Of a stretch of 64,000 nt of DNA, positions 39,484 to 47,783 are shown in pieces. A model generated the notes under the pieces. It saw only the letters and a list, made by a program, of their open reading frames with translations. It was not told the origin of the DNA and did not search any database. Source of the stretch: an uncultured Bacilli bacterium (GTDB lineage Bacteria > Bacillota_I > Bacilli_A > RFN20 > CAG-631); NCBI GenBank assembly GCA_947599835.1, contig CANQFQ010000004.1, positions 1-64,000 of the forward strand, in the 5' to 3' direction. Numbering within the stretch: the first letter of the stretch is position 1; every line of letters starts with the position of its first letter. The position numbers were made by a program, and so were the translations under genes.

Positions 39484-40164
39484 ATGGAAGAAAATAATAA
39501 TTCATTTAAATTTATATTTAGAGCTTTTAAAAGACATATCATCATCTTTTTATGTATTGTTTTTGTTTGTATTTTATTTGGTGGTTGTTATGCTAAAGCT
39601 ACGATAAAACCGAATTATCAATCCGAAAGTTTAGTGAGCATCAATGGTGGCGATACGAAAATAACTCCTGCAATTAAAAGTACGATTACAAGTAAATCCT
39701 TAGTGGTAGAAGTGGTTTATGATCATCTTAAAAATAAAAAAGTTACCCATAGTGATAAAAGTTTGATTACCCTAGATGAGATTGTACAAGGACTTCGTGT
39801 TGCCGATACGAACACAATGCTACAAGTCAAAATTACTTTTGCAAACAAAGACAAAAAAATTGTCAAAGCGGTTTTAGAAGAAATTTGTGCTGTAAGTATC
39901 GAAGCAGTCAAAGAAAAATATGCTAGTAATGAAATTGATGTCATTGCTGCAGCAAGTGAACCGGTTAGTATTGCTCGGTCAGCGAAACTTTATGTATTGC
40001 TTGCAGGAATGATAGGCATTGTAGTGGGTGCTGTATTTGTGTTATTTTATGAATCTCAAAGAAATTTACTTTATGAAACCAAAGATATTTCAAAATCTGC
40101 AGGTCATGTTTTTGAAATAAAATATAGTAAAGTTAAGGAGGATAATCATGAAACTTCTAAATAA
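39484..40164 (+). CDS. Wzz/CapA-like chain-length regulator
   Basis: 226 aa from the ATG at 39484, preferred over a GTG 15 bases earlier. Two membrane helices (about residues 18-38 and 172-192) flank an outer domain, the layout of Wzz-type co-polymerases such as CapA/CpsC. The adjoining gene encodes the CpsD-like partner and overlaps by 17 bases, the usual pairing. It should set polymer length with that partner. Confidence 0.8.
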   Translation: MEENNNSFKFIFRAFKRHIIIFLCIVFVCILFGGCYAKATIKPNYQSESLVSINGGDTKITPAIKSTITSKSLVVEVVYDHLKNKKVTHSDKSLITLDEIVQGLRVADTNTMLQVKITFANKDKKIVKAVLEEICAVSIEAVKEKYASNEIDVIAAASEPVSIARSAKLYVLLAGMIGIVVGAVFVLFYESQRNLLYETKDISKSAGHVFEIKYSKVKEDNHETSK

Positions 40165-40792
40165 AGACGATGCATTGAAAAGGGCATTCCATAATGTATT
40201 CAATAATGAACTTTTAAAAGAATCTATCATTAAGTTCCAAAATGAAATTGTTTCTATCATGCATCAACAACCGAAAACCATTGCATTAGTAGCTCCTAAA
40301 AATCGTTTACAAAGTGCCTTAATGGCTAAAGCGATGGCTGAAGTTTATGCAGCCAATAATGAAAAAACATTGTTATTAGAATTAGATTTATATTCTCCAA
40401 CAATGGCTACGTTATATGATTTACAAAAATCCTGTTCACTTCTAGATATTTCTTTAGATGCATCGAAAAAAGGTATTTTTAAAATCAATCAACAATTGGA
40501 TATAATTGCTTCCAAGCAAGATATATATCCAGCAAAGTTTTTATTATCTGATGAAGTTCAAAATGTTTTAAAAACATTAAAAGAAGCATATACACATATT
40601 GTGGTAACCTTACCACCTGTGTTGGAAAATTCAGATATTTTATTATTTAAAGATTTCTTCGATGCCATTCTTCTTGTCGCACATAAAAATCAAACCAAAC
40701 TCAAAGATATTTATGCAGCCCTTGATTTTATAAAAAAACAAGATCTTCCTTATGTGGGAACTATGATGTTAAGTAAAAAAGGTTTATTTTAA
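40148..40792 (+). CDS. CpsD/CapB-like protein with degenerate P-loop
   Basis: 214 aa. Homologous in layout to bacterial tyrosine kinases of capsule systems: Walker A' region TLLLELDLYSP (residues 74-84), then YDLQKSCSLLDIS, and a later HIVVTLPPVLENSDILL in the Walker B position. The Walker A place (about residues 48-64) reads VAPKNRLQSALMAKAMA, without the GKS/T needed for ATP binding. The usual C-terminal Tyr cluster is missing: the protein ends at KKGLF. It is likely a pseudokinase scaffold for the Wzz-like protein. Confidence 0.7.
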   Translation: MKLLNKDDALKRAFHNVFNNELLKESIIKFQNEIVSIMHQQPKTIALVAPKNRLQSALMAKAMAEVYAANNEKTLLLELDLYSPTMATLYDLQKSCSLLDISLDASKKGIFKINQQLDIIASKQDIYPAKFLLSDEVQNVLKTLKEAYTHIVVTLPPVLENSDILLFKDFFDAILLVAHKNQTKLKDIYAALDFIKKQDLPYVGTMMLSKKGLF

Positions 40793-40817
40793 TTCAGATT
40801 GTTTTGCATTCATTTTT

Positions 40818-40852
40818 TCGCAACTTTAGTGAGACTAGGTTGCGATTTTTTT
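40818..40852 (+). terminator. terminator at the end of the capsule locus
   Basis: TCGCAAC (40818-40824) pairs with GTTGCGA (40839-40845), followed by a run of seven T. Confidence 0.75.
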
Positions 40853-40870
40853 ATTTCCATTCGACGATAA

Positions 40871-40906
40871 AAAAATCACTGAGTTATTTAAACTTCAGTG
40901 ATTTTT
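40871..40906. terminator. bidirectional terminator between convergent genes
   Basis: AAAAATCACTGA (40871-40882) and TCAGTGATTTTT (40895-40906) form a 12-bp stem with A and T flanks, between the CpsD-like gene (+) and the next gene (-). Confidence 0.8.
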
Positions 40907-40921
40907 AGACAATGAAAAAAT

Positions 40922-41470
40922 TTATTCATCTGCATTTTTGATTGTAATTTGTTGAATGGCTTTTGCTAAAGAAATATTTTCTTTATTTTCGTGGTTTCTT
41001 TCAAGAAAGGCCATGTTGACACCTTCCCAAACAAATAAAGTCCCACTAATATTAATTAAATCAAACCATAGATTATAATTATGTAAAAGATAACTAACCA
41101 ATAAAATCGCAGCACCTACACCAATTAAAGACCATCCACCCACCATTTTCTTTTGATTGCTTTTAATGGTTTCATAAACGACTAAATAAATGTTTTGCTT
41201 CACGATTTCTTCACATTCTTTTATCGTATAATCCCCCAAATCTTTGATGATGATTTGCAAATTTAATTTATATTTTTTAGGTAAAAGCGTTACCGCTTCT
41301 TTGATATCTAAAAACAATTTTTCGTTGAGTTTTTCAATTTTATCATCACCGAAATTAGGATTTATAAGTTCTGCAAAAGTATCATAAACTAATTTTAACG
41401 TCGCAATGTTATTTTGAATGGAAAAATAATGTTGGAGTAATTTGAGTTGTAGGCTTTTATTTTTTTTCAT
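40922..41470 (-). CDS. hypothetical protein with two membrane helices
   Basis: 182 aa: a soluble helical N-terminal part of about 105 residues, then two membrane helices (about 112-130 and 134-152) and a short charged tail. A YTIKECEEIVKQNI segment is amphipathic. No family recognised. It is the only minus-strand protein gene between the capsule locus and the toxin candidate. Confidence 0.55.
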   Translation of the reverse strand: MKKNKSLQLKLLQHYFSIQNNIATLKLVYDTFAELINPNFGDDKIEKLNEKLFLDIKEAVTLLPKKYKLNLQIIIKDLGDYTIKECEEIVKQNIYLVVYETIKSNQKKMVGGWSLIGVGAAILLVSYLLHNYNLWFDLINISGTLFVWEGVNMAFLERNHENKENISLAKAIQQITIKNADE

Positions 41471-41820
41471 ACATTTTACTTCTTTCTTTTAAAATTATTA
41501 TAAGTTTAAAAACATAAAATTGCAATTTTAAAAAGGTTTTTTATTGTCTTTAAAAAAAGGATCTTTTTAGGCAAAGGAAATTTGACTTTGGTGGGTGGAG
41601 GTGATGTTTCATAATTGTCACGAAAAGGGAATTTTTAATAGATCAGCAACATAAGATTGATTACCTATGCTAAAAATGTTAGAAACATTTTTAATCAAAA
41701 GCATTGGCCTTGTTGCGTCTTTACAAAAAGTGGCGATAAAGGTATAATAAACAAAGAAAACATGTGATTTTAGGAAAGCTAAAAAACCTAACACATAGGA
41801 CATAAAAGGGAGGAAAAAAG
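41471..41820 (+). other. intergenic region with hairpin and strong promoter
   Basis: AAAAATGTT (41672-41680) and AACATTTTT (41684-41692) form a 9-bp hairpin. Just after it, TTTACA (41720-41725), a 17-bp spacer and TATAAT (41743-41748) make a strong promoter for the gene at 41821, which also has AGGGAGG upstream. Nothing else is seen. Confidence 0.6.
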
Positions 41821-42669
41821 ATGTCTAATAATAAGTCCAATCAAGAATGGGAAATTGAAAAAGTTTTAATAGATAATCCCATGTATAGTTCATTAGCAGC
41901 TTATTTTAATACCAAAGCACCCCAAGGAAGACTAGGAAGAGTGAAATTCACGGATACAGATTCTGTCGTCATTTGTGTCATGGGATATGGAAAAGCACGT
42001 TTATATCTTGATGTACATGTAGAAAAAAATGGGGCAATTAATACGATGGTGTTTGATTTTAGAGATATATTTGATAAATATATTACGAAAACCAAAGAAA
42101 TTGTGAAAGAACATGGAGAAGATTACGAAGAATTTGTTTTTAAAGTTCTTAGACAAGCTAATTTTGACCCAAAAAATGTGTGTCTTTTTAGTAATTACAA
42201 GGGTGGCATAGAAGATGATGAAGAAAAATATCCAGCTTTTGGAATATCGCTAGTTGGTTATACAAATCCGAAGTTCAATACATTTACTCCTTGGGCAGGA
42301 GTCCTCGATGAAGTACTAAATGCCTTAGATGCAGTGAATGGCTTTGTAGATAAAGATAAAAAGAATCGGCTAACAAAGAAAGATGTGGATGCAGCCGCTA
42401 TAAAATTCCCAGTTAAAGGTTGGATTATGATTGGGTTAGGTTATGCCGCAATCGTAGGTGGGTTGGCTTTAGTTATTTTTAATCGAAGTTGGCCTGCATT
42501 TTTAAGATGGATCGTGGCTATTATTTTAATATTACTTGGAAGCTTTTTTGGACCAATGATCCATTTATCTGTGCATTCAGATAAAAAGAATTATTATAAC
42601 AATTCTGGCGATTTATTGAAAAAATTTCATCGTGCTGAGCATAAAATGTTTCCTACAGTGAAGGAATAG
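41821..42669 (+). CDS. hypothetical protein, soluble N-terminus and two C-terminal membrane helices
   Basis: 282 aa. The first 195 residues are mixed alpha/beta with no known motif (WEIEKVLIDNPMYSSL, YGKARLYLDVHVEKN). Two membrane helices at about 202-222 and 228-250 follow, then a short basic tail. The N-terminal domain would face the cytoplasm. The next gene, also a membrane protein, begins 8 bases later. Function unknown. Confidence 0.55.
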   Translation: MSNNKSNQEWEIEKVLIDNPMYSSLAAYFNTKAPQGRLGRVKFTDTDSVVICVMGYGKARLYLDVHVEKNGAINTMVFDFRDIFDKYITKTKEIVKEHGEDYEEFVFKVLRQANFDPKNVCLFSNYKGGIEDDEEKYPAFGISLVGYTNPKFNTFTPWAGVLDEVLNALDAVNGFVDKDKKNRLTKKDVDAAAIKFPVKGWIMIGLGYAAIVGGLALVIFNRSWPAFLRWIVAIILILLGSFFGPMIHLSVHSDKKNYYNNSGDLLKKFHRAEHKMFPTVKE

Positions 42670-42677
42670 TTTAAAAT

Positions 42678-43265
42678 ATGGAAGCTCTCAAAACTTTTCT
42701 TTTTTCCCCGTGGGGAATGTTGATTTGTGCCGCTTTATTTATTTTAATTTTTAGATTTATTTATGCAATTACATCTTCATTTGGTATTGTTCGTCAAATC
42801 TGTATGATTGCAGGTATTGTGATCTTTTGTTATTTTGGCTTTAGAAATGCTAAAATTAATCCAAATGCAGATATGCGCCCCTTTATTGGGACGGATTGGT
42901 GGAAAAGTGCCGGAATTATTTGGCTAGGGGCTAGTTTGTTTTATATGTTTTTATTTGCTGATTGTGCATGGGAAAAACATTACTATGATGAATATCGATA
43001 TAGTTTTGTCAAACATTTTCTTGGTGCTCCTGAATTACAAGTGGTTAAAGAAGTAAAAGAAGAAACACATCCATTTCGTTGGGTATTATTTTCTGTCTTT
43101 TTGGGATTTGGAACCATGGGATTGTGTGAATTTCTTCGATCGATCATCACAAATAATTTCTTTGCAGAAGGTTATTCAGGTTGTGGCGTTTTTGGTTTAA
43201 TCTTTTTAGTCATTTATGTTTTAAGAATTATTTTAAAAATTGTGAAAACAGTCAAAGATCGTTAA
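42678..43265 (+). CDS. hypothetical multi-helix membrane protein
   Basis: 195 aa, five or six membrane helices, with Trp- and Tyr-rich loops (WEKHYYDEYRYSFVKHF). It lies in an apparent two-gene operon with the preceding gene and is followed by a strong terminator. Family not recognised. Confidence 0.55.
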   Translation: MEALKTFLFSPWGMLICAALFILIFRFIYAITSSFGIVRQICMIAGIVIFCYFGFRNAKINPNADMRPFIGTDWWKSAGIIWLGASLFYMFLFADCAWEKHYYDEYRYSFVKHFLGAPELQVVKEVKEETHPFRWVLFSVFLGFGTMGLCEFLRSIITNNFFAEGYSGCGVFGLIFLVIYVLRIILKIVKTVKDR

Positions 43266-43285
43266 ACCACAAAATAGATATTGTC

Positions 43286-43320
43286 AAGTATTTAAGCAAA
43301 AAACTTAAATACTTTTTTTA
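43286..43320 (+). terminator. rho-independent terminator
   Basis: AAGTATTTAAG (43286-43296) pairs with CTTAAATACTT (43304-43314), a perfect 11-bp stem, 7-base loop and T-run. Confidence 0.85.
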
Positions 43321-43493
43321 TAGAAATGATTTCATAATGAAATTCAATAGGAGAGTTTTTTAGTCCCCTTTGATTGCGAGTATCCTTTTTATAAAAAAAT
43401 GGTACGGATCTATGTTTCATGGTGGGAGTTGCTTTTTTCCAAAAATGCGTTATAATAAAAGCGGAAAAATTCTTTTGAGGGGAGGAAATATCA

Positions 43494-44060
43494 ATGTCAG
43501 AAAAAACAAAAAAATTTTTACCATGGATTTTAAAAGGAGTCGCTGCATTATTTGCAATTTTAGCTTTAGTTTTCATGTTTGTTCTTCCAGGTGTTAGCTA
43601 TTCGGCGAAAGAACAAGGTGTAAGCGGTAAAATGTGGATTGTAATGTCTAGTCTTGTTTTTGGCGGCGGAGTAGTTAAAGTTGATACTTTAGGTGTGAAG
43701 TTAGATATGTTTAAATTTAAAGGTGGATTATCTATTTTTGGATTAATCGCATTCGTTCTTTTAGTTGTAGGTTTAATTGCTCTAGTTTTGAGTTTTGTTC
43801 TTAAAGACAAATCTAAATTATTTGTTTTAATTGCTGGCGGAGCATTTCTTTTAGCAGGCGTTTGCGCATTATTAATTACAGTTGCAGGAACATCTGTAAC
43901 TACTACTGAACTTTTGTCATCAATTGCAGCAGAAACTAAAGTATCTTTTAAAGAATTTTTAGAAAACATGAATTTAGGAACAGGTGCGATTTTATTTGCT
44001 GTTTTCGGTATTCTTTCTGGCGCAACTTTATTAGTTGATCAATTTGTTATTGAAAAATAA
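43494..44060 (+). CDS. four-helix membrane protein, family copy A
   Basis: 188 aa with four membrane helices: about residues 12-32, 75-103, 107-128 and 160-182. A glycine-rich FGGG motif lies between the first two and an AGTS motif follows the third. It matches two other genes at 46851 and 47784 over its whole length (WxxKGVAALF, SLVFGGG, FKGGLSIFGL, GTGxILF). The ATG has GGGGAGG 9-15 bases upstream. Family and function are not recognised. Confidence 0.6.
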   Translation: MSEKTKKFLPWILKGVAALFAILALVFMFVLPGVSYSAKEQGVSGKMWIVMSSLVFGGGVVKVDTLGVKLDMFKFKGGLSIFGLIAFVLLVVGLIALVLSFVLKDKSKLFVLIAGGAFLLAGVCALLITVAGTSVTTTELLSSIAAETKVSFKEFLENMNLGTGAILFAVFGILSGATLLVDQFVIEK

Positions 44061-44109
44061 TTGATGATCTAAGATTGAATACTTATTAAAAAAAGTCATC
44101 TTTAAATCT

Positions 44110-44156
44110 ACCCGGTGAGGTCAACACATAGTGTTCATTTCACTGGGTATTTTTTT
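44110..44156 (+). terminator. terminator after membrane protein copy A
   Basis: ACCCGGTGA (44110-44118) pairs with TCACTGGGT (44140-44148) with one non-Watson-Crick pair. An inner AACAC/GTGTT stem forms the loop, and seven T follow. Confidence 0.8.
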
Positions 44157-44279
44157 ACCCATTGCTTTGGATTGAATTCGTTAATGGATGTTATTTTAAG
44201 AACGTTTTTAAAAACAAACTCGTTCAATTTCGAATATAGACACTAAAGTGATTTTTACAATTCTTTTTTAGCCCACATT

Positions 44280-44535
44280 TGTTTTTAAATTAAGTTTGAA
44301 TACTTTGTTGCGGTCAATTTATCTTTTAATTGTGGAAATAGAACAATGTAAATATTTTGCTGTGTCTGTTAAATTTAATTGCCTTTTTAAACATTTTTGT
44401 AAATCAAAACTTTCATCACTAGTTCATTGTTTGTTTCTTTTGTGTATCTTTTGTTTTACAATCTTTGCCATATTTTTTTCCTTTTCGACGGCAACAAATA
44501 CACTTACATTTGAACTTTTTTTGAAGTTTAAATTT
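44280..44535 (-). pseudogene. possible decayed DNA-binding gene
   Basis: Minus-strand translation gives a Cys-rich segment (KFKCKCICCRRKGKKYGKDC) and, after stops and a frame change, a helix-turn-helix-like segment (LNLTDTAKYLHCSISTIKR) interrupted by a TAA where Tyr would fit. The order zinc-binding then HTH resembles the N-terminus of some transposases. The evidence is thin: A/T-rich DNA gives many Lys/Asn-rich frames. Confidence 0.25.
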
Positions 44536-44590
44536 TAATTAAACTAGAATTGAAAATCAATAGGATGCTTGATAAGAAAAAATTCATATA

Positions 44591-44619
44591 TTGCATTTTT
44601 AAAAAAAATTGCATATACT
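44591..44619 (+). promoter_or_regulatory. promoter of antisense RNA copy 1
   Basis: TTGCAT (44591-44596), a 17-bp spacer, TATACT (44614-44619). The same arrangement is repeated at 45003-45030. Confidence 0.7.
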
Positions 44620-44625
44620 AGATGT

Positions 44626-44705
44626 AACAAGGACTTTTATAGTTAGTCCTTGTGAGAACTAATTATGATTATCACAATAGTGGTCATGTGATAATCATTT
44701 TTTTT
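44626..44705 (+). ncRNA. small RNA copy 1, candidate type I antitoxin
   Basis: About 80 nt from the expected start to a T-run. It contains two hairpins: AAGGACT/AGTCCTT (44629-44635 with 44645-44651) and ATGATTATCAC/GTGATAATCAT (44665-44675 with 44688-44698), the second followed by eight T as intrinsic terminator. It is fully antisense to the 3' two thirds of the small minus-strand ORF at 44643-44756. A near-identical copy lies at 45037. Confidence 0.65.
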
Positions 44706-44756
44706 GATTATTTTCTTTATTAAATAAACGAAAAGTAATCTAAAAATTAGTTTCAT
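44643..44756 (-). CDS. candidate type I toxin peptide
   Basis: 37 codons from the second of two adjacent ATGs (44756; the first is at 44759), with a strong AGGGAGG at 44771-44765, 8 bases away. The peptide is small, basic and hydrophobic: MKLIFRLLFVYLIKKIIKKN, then a DYHMTTIVIIIISSHKD tail. Size, composition, locked ribosome site and overlapping antisense RNA fit a type I toxin. I cannot place it in a named family such as Fst or TxpA. Confidence 0.55.
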   Translation of the reverse strand: MKLIFRLLFVYLIKKIIKKNDYHMTTIVIIIISSHKD

Positions 44757-44764
44757 CATAAGAA

Positions 44765-44876
44765 CCTCCCTTCTAGTGGGGCAACAATAAGTTACTACAC
44801 CCTAGATTAGAGTCCTTGCTACAAATAGGGTGGGACAACAGACTGCATTATGCCCCACTACTATTTTTATAGGGAG
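44765..44876 (-). promoter_or_regulatory. structured 5' leader sequestering the toxin ribosome-binding site
   Basis: Reading on the minus strand, three nested perfect stems are seen. CTCCCT/AGGGAG (44876-44871 with 44771-44766) is the outer one. TAGTGGGGCA/TGCCCCACTA (44860-44851 with 44783-44774) is next, and CACCCTA/TAGGGTG (44832-44826 with 44804-44798) is inside. The outer stem pairs the Shine-Dalgarno itself. It is the most G+C-rich stretch of the surrounding region. A weak promoter (TTGAAC, 18 bp, TAACTT) lies just upstream at about 44918-44890. Confidence 0.65.
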
Positions 44877-45002
44877 CATTTTTGCAAAGTTACCTAATTT
44901 TTTTCATTTGGTTCAAACGTGATAAAATAATGAAAAAATATTGTGAAGACCTTTAAATCATGCTTTTATGTTGTAATTTCTTAACCATTTAAAATTTACT
45001 GA

Positions 45003-45030
45003 TTGTATTTTTTAAAAGACTGCATATACT
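45003..45030 (+). promoter_or_regulatory. promoter of antisense RNA copy 2
   Basis: TTGTAT (45003-45008), 16-bp spacer, TATACT (45025-45030), matching the promoter of copy 1. Confidence 0.65.
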
Positions 45031-45036
45031 AAATGT

Positions 45037-45109
45037 AACAAGGACTTTTATAGTTAGTCCTTGAGAACTAATTATGATTATCACAGTGGTCATGTGATAA
45101 TCATTTTTT
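45037..45109 (+). ncRNA. small RNA copy 2 (paralogue of 44626-44705)
   Basis: The same two hairpins as copy 1: AAGGACT/AGTCCTT (45040-45046 with 45056-45062) and ATGATTATCAC/GTGATAATCAT (45074-45084 with 45094-45104), then six T. Within the RNA it differs from copy 1 by one substitution and deletions of 2 and 3 bases. On its minus strand the toxin frame is broken and the start codon is ATA, so this copy may be an orphan antitoxin. Confidence 0.6.
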
Positions 45110-45220
45110 AATAAGCTTATTCAATAACAATCAAAAATTAGTTTTATCAAAAGCTCTATTAAATCAAGGTTTAGGAGATTTTTTGATTTTTAAGCGGTTC
45201 ATTATAATAGCAACATTCCA

Positions 45221-45249
45221 TTGACAAATTTTATTAAGGTGGTTACTAT
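45221..45249 (+). promoter_or_regulatory. promoter of the lipoprotein gene
   Basis: TTGACA (45221-45226), 17-bp spacer, TACTAT (45244-45249). It shows that an in-frame TTG at 45221 is part of the -35 box and not the start codon. Confidence 0.7.
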
Positions 45250-45280
45250 TATCTTGAACAAAATAAAGGGGGAAATATTT

Positions 45281-46591
45281 GTGAAAAAAAGTTATTTATT
45301 AATGACGTTTTTAGCACTTTTATTAGTTTCATGCACAGATAATAAGACAAGTGAGAGTAGTCGTGTGAAGGGGTCAAATTCATCTAGTACCACAACACAA
45401 AGCAGTTCATCCACTGGAACTCCTATCAATGACAAAGTGGTTGACAGTGAATGGGAGCAAGCCTTTGATGAACTCAATACGACCAATGTTACATGTTCAA
45501 GAACATTTGGAACGCAAAAAATGACTTTAGAAATGGAATCCGCAACTAAAGTTCATGTGATCACTAATGATACAGCTGAAGAAAATTCGTTTGTTGAAAC
45601 TTATATGGCTGTCGTTGGTACAAACAAAATAAGATATACGAGATCTAATCCGACGAGTATCTTTACGAAGGCATATCCATATGAAGATGATTTCAATCAA
45701 CAATTGAGTCAACTAACTGAACCTGCTTTGATGATGAGTTCAATGGTTGCGACCTTGGATTTAAAGAATAATTATGCTGAGTTTAGTTATGATACAGAAA
45801 AGCAAGGTTATGTTGGTGATATAACTATGGAACCTGTTCCAGGTCAATCAACAACCATGAATGTTGTTCTTAAATTTGATGATAAGGAAATTACTTATAT
45901 TTCTTTAAAAACGGATAAAGCATCTTCTACTGGTGTTAGTGGTGATATGGAATATAGTCAGTTTGGTACAACAGTATTTGAACTTCCTGCGCTTATGAAT
46001 GAAACAGAATTTAAACAAGCAATTAACGCTTATAAAGAAGAAGATAACTATATCACTTCTATCGTTGTAACTAAAAATAGTGTATTCAAAGCTCAATTAT
46101 CTATTCAATTTGAAAACGTGAACCGTTTCAAAGTATTAAAAGATGGTGATTCTAGATTTGATATTGATGATTCTGGTGAAGAATATCAAGAATATATCTA
46201 TGATTATGATGGAACAAACTATTATCAATATTATAGACGTTCTAGAGAGGGCGAATATACGAAAGAAGAAATCACTAAGTCAATCTTTGATAAACAATAT
46301 AATGATTATATGGAAAAATCTAGATTCTTAGATAAGACTTTTGATACCGAAAGAAATCCATTAGTTGATTGTTTTAGTCTATTAACACTGAATGAAGAAA
46401 ATCAAGAATACAATGGTGCATTAAGAATGCAATTAGATGAAAATCTTTTTGAATCATTTGATTACACTTTTGAATTTTCTATCAAACAATTAATTAATGT
46501 TGCTGCTCGTGGTTCTGTTGATGGTGAAATCTATAGTTGTCGTATTGGTTCAATCAATGCAGTTCAATTAATCATGCCTGAAGCACAATAA
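45281..46591 (+). CDS. hypothetical lipoprotein
   Basis: 436 aa from a GTG with AAAGGGGGAAA 8-16 bases upstream. A signal peptide (KKSYLLMTFLALLLVSC) ends in the lipobox LVSC with the modified Cys at residue 18. A Ser/Thr-rich linker (to about residue 50) follows, and then a beta-rich domain of about 385 residues with repeated Tyr and acidic residues. It is anchored at the outer face of the membrane. The mature domain is not recognised and shows no catalytic motif. Confidence 0.8.
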   Translation: MKKSYLLMTFLALLLVSCTDNKTSESSRVKGSNSSSTTTQSSSSTGTPINDKVVDSEWEQAFDELNTTNVTCSRTFGTQKMTLEMESATKVHVITNDTAEENSFVETYMAVVGTNKIRYTRSNPTSIFTKAYPYEDDFNQQLSQLTEPALMMSSMVATLDLKNNYAEFSYDTEKQGYVGDITMEPVPGQSTTMNVVLKFDDKEITYISLKTDKASSTGVSGDMEYSQFGTTVFELPALMNETEFKQAINAYKEEDNYITSIVVTKNSVFKAQLSIQFENVNRFKVLKDGDSRFDIDDSGEEYQEYIYDYDGTNYYQYYRRSREGEYTKEEITKSIFDKQYNDYMEKSRFLDKTFDTERNPLVDCFSLLTLNEENQEYNGALRMQLDENLFESFDYTFEFSIKQLINVAARGSVDGEIYSCRIGSINAVQLIMPEAQ

Positions 46592-46599
46592 GAAAAAGC

Positions 46600-46638
46600 A
46601 TCCTATGGTTTAGAAATCCTAGATCATAGGATTTTTTT
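46600..46638 (+). terminator. terminator after the lipoprotein gene
   Basis: ATCCTATG (46600-46607) pairs with CATAGGAT (46625-46632), followed by T-run to 46638. Confidence 0.75.
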
Positions 46639-46850
46639 ATGGTGTGTTAGGTATCGTATTAATCTAGTTGTCAACTATCGTCAAGTGTAGTGATTTACAA
46701 GTTGTTCATCGTAATGCTATGAGAAAACGCATTGGTTATAGAGCAAAAGATAGGAATGTCAAATATGATTCAAGTGGATTTTTAATGGCCTATTTTGTGT
46801 TTTTATTAAAAAGGATATAATATAGTTAAACATTGAAGGGGGAATATCAA

Positions 46851-47471
46851 ATGTCAGCAAAAGTTAAAGGAATTTTATCATGGGTTTTTAAAGGCGTTGC
46901 CGCATTATTTATTGTGTTAGCATTCATTTTTATGTTTACCTTGCCAGGGGCTTCTATTTCAGTCACTCAAGAAGGCGTAACGGCGGAAGGTTATATTAAA
47001 ATGTCTGCGTTTGTGTTTGGTGGCGGAAATATCACTATTTCATTGTTAGGAATGAAATTAGATATTATGAGTTTTAAAGGTGGTCTGTCAATCTTTGGTT
47101 TAGTTGCGTTTATTTTATTGGTTTTTGGTTTTGTATTAACGATATTCAGTTTAGCATTAAGAAAACACGCTAAGGGATTTGCTTTATTCGCTGTTTTTGT
47201 ACTTTTGCTTGCGGGTATTAGTTCGTTTTTACTAACTACTGCAGGAACTTCTACAATGCTCACTATGATGGGAGAAACAGAAGCATCGAAAGTGTCTTGG
47301 ATTGAATTTGTTGATGGATTACATTTGGGATCAGGAACGATTGTGTGTGGAATCTTTAGTATCCTTGCAAGTGTTCTTTTATTCGTGGATGCTATAATGT
47401 TTGAAAAGCATAAGCAAGTAGAAGAAAACCATAAACAAAATAGTTTAACAAGGAGGGTTCGTTTTTATTAA
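46851..47471 (+). CDS. four-helix membrane protein, family copy B
   Basis: 206 aa from the ATG at 46851 with AAGGGGGAA upstream. Paralogue of the gene at 43494: WVFKGVAALFIVLAFIFMF, FVFGGGNI, FKGGLSIFGLVAF, TTAGTS and LHLGSGTIVCGIF align in order. A basic tail of about 25 residues (ending in RRVRFY) is unique to this copy. A TATAAT at 46816-46821 may be its -10. Confidence 0.6.
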   Translation: MSAKVKGILSWVFKGVAALFIVLAFIFMFTLPGASISVTQEGVTAEGYIKMSAFVFGGGNITISLLGMKLDIMSFKGGLSIFGLVAFILLVFGFVLTIFSLALRKHAKGFALFAVFVLLLAGISSFLLTTAGTSTMLTMMGETEASKVSWIEFVDGLHLGSGTIVCGIFSILASVLLFVDAIMFEKHKQVEENHKQNSLTRRVRFY

Positions 47472-47783
47472 GGTTTAGATAATATTAAGTATTTTATTAA
47501 GGATTAAATTTTATAAGCATATATCTGATTTTAAAAAAAAGAGAGTACGTGCGAAATACTCTCTAAAGAAATGCAAAAACACTTTTTCAAATATTATATT
47601 CAAAAGAATTTTTGCATTTCTATTATATGATATTTTTGCTTTAAAAAGCAAGAAAAAGTCGTTTTTTAAATGAAACATTGTTAATCTCAATCGACAAGGC
47701 AACACATGACGAAAAAGGGTGTTGCAATATGAATTGTAATAAAAAGTGTTAAAATTGCCGGTACTAGCATTGATTTAAGCGGT
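47472..47783. other. intergenic region with two strong hairpins and a truncated coding remnant
   Basis: AGAGAGTA/TACTCTCT (47540-47547 with 47557-47564) has an A-run on one side. GAAATGCAAAAA/TTTTTGCATTTC (47568-47579 with 47609-47620) is a 12-bp perfect stem. From 47733 the frame of the next gene is open and encodes KIAGTSIDLSG, which matches the AGTS region of the family, but without a usual start codon. Confidence 0.6.

Noticed and set aside
44296-44538. 80-codon plus-strand hydrophobic frame
   Set aside because: Phe/Leu-rich reading of A/T-rich DNA; the opposite strand has better signs of an old gene.
46668-46820. 50-codon frame starting at TTG (product includes RNAMRKRIGYRAKDRN)
   Set aside because: Composition looks somewhat protein-like but there is no ribosome site, and it ends in the promoter region of the next gene; at most a gene remnant.
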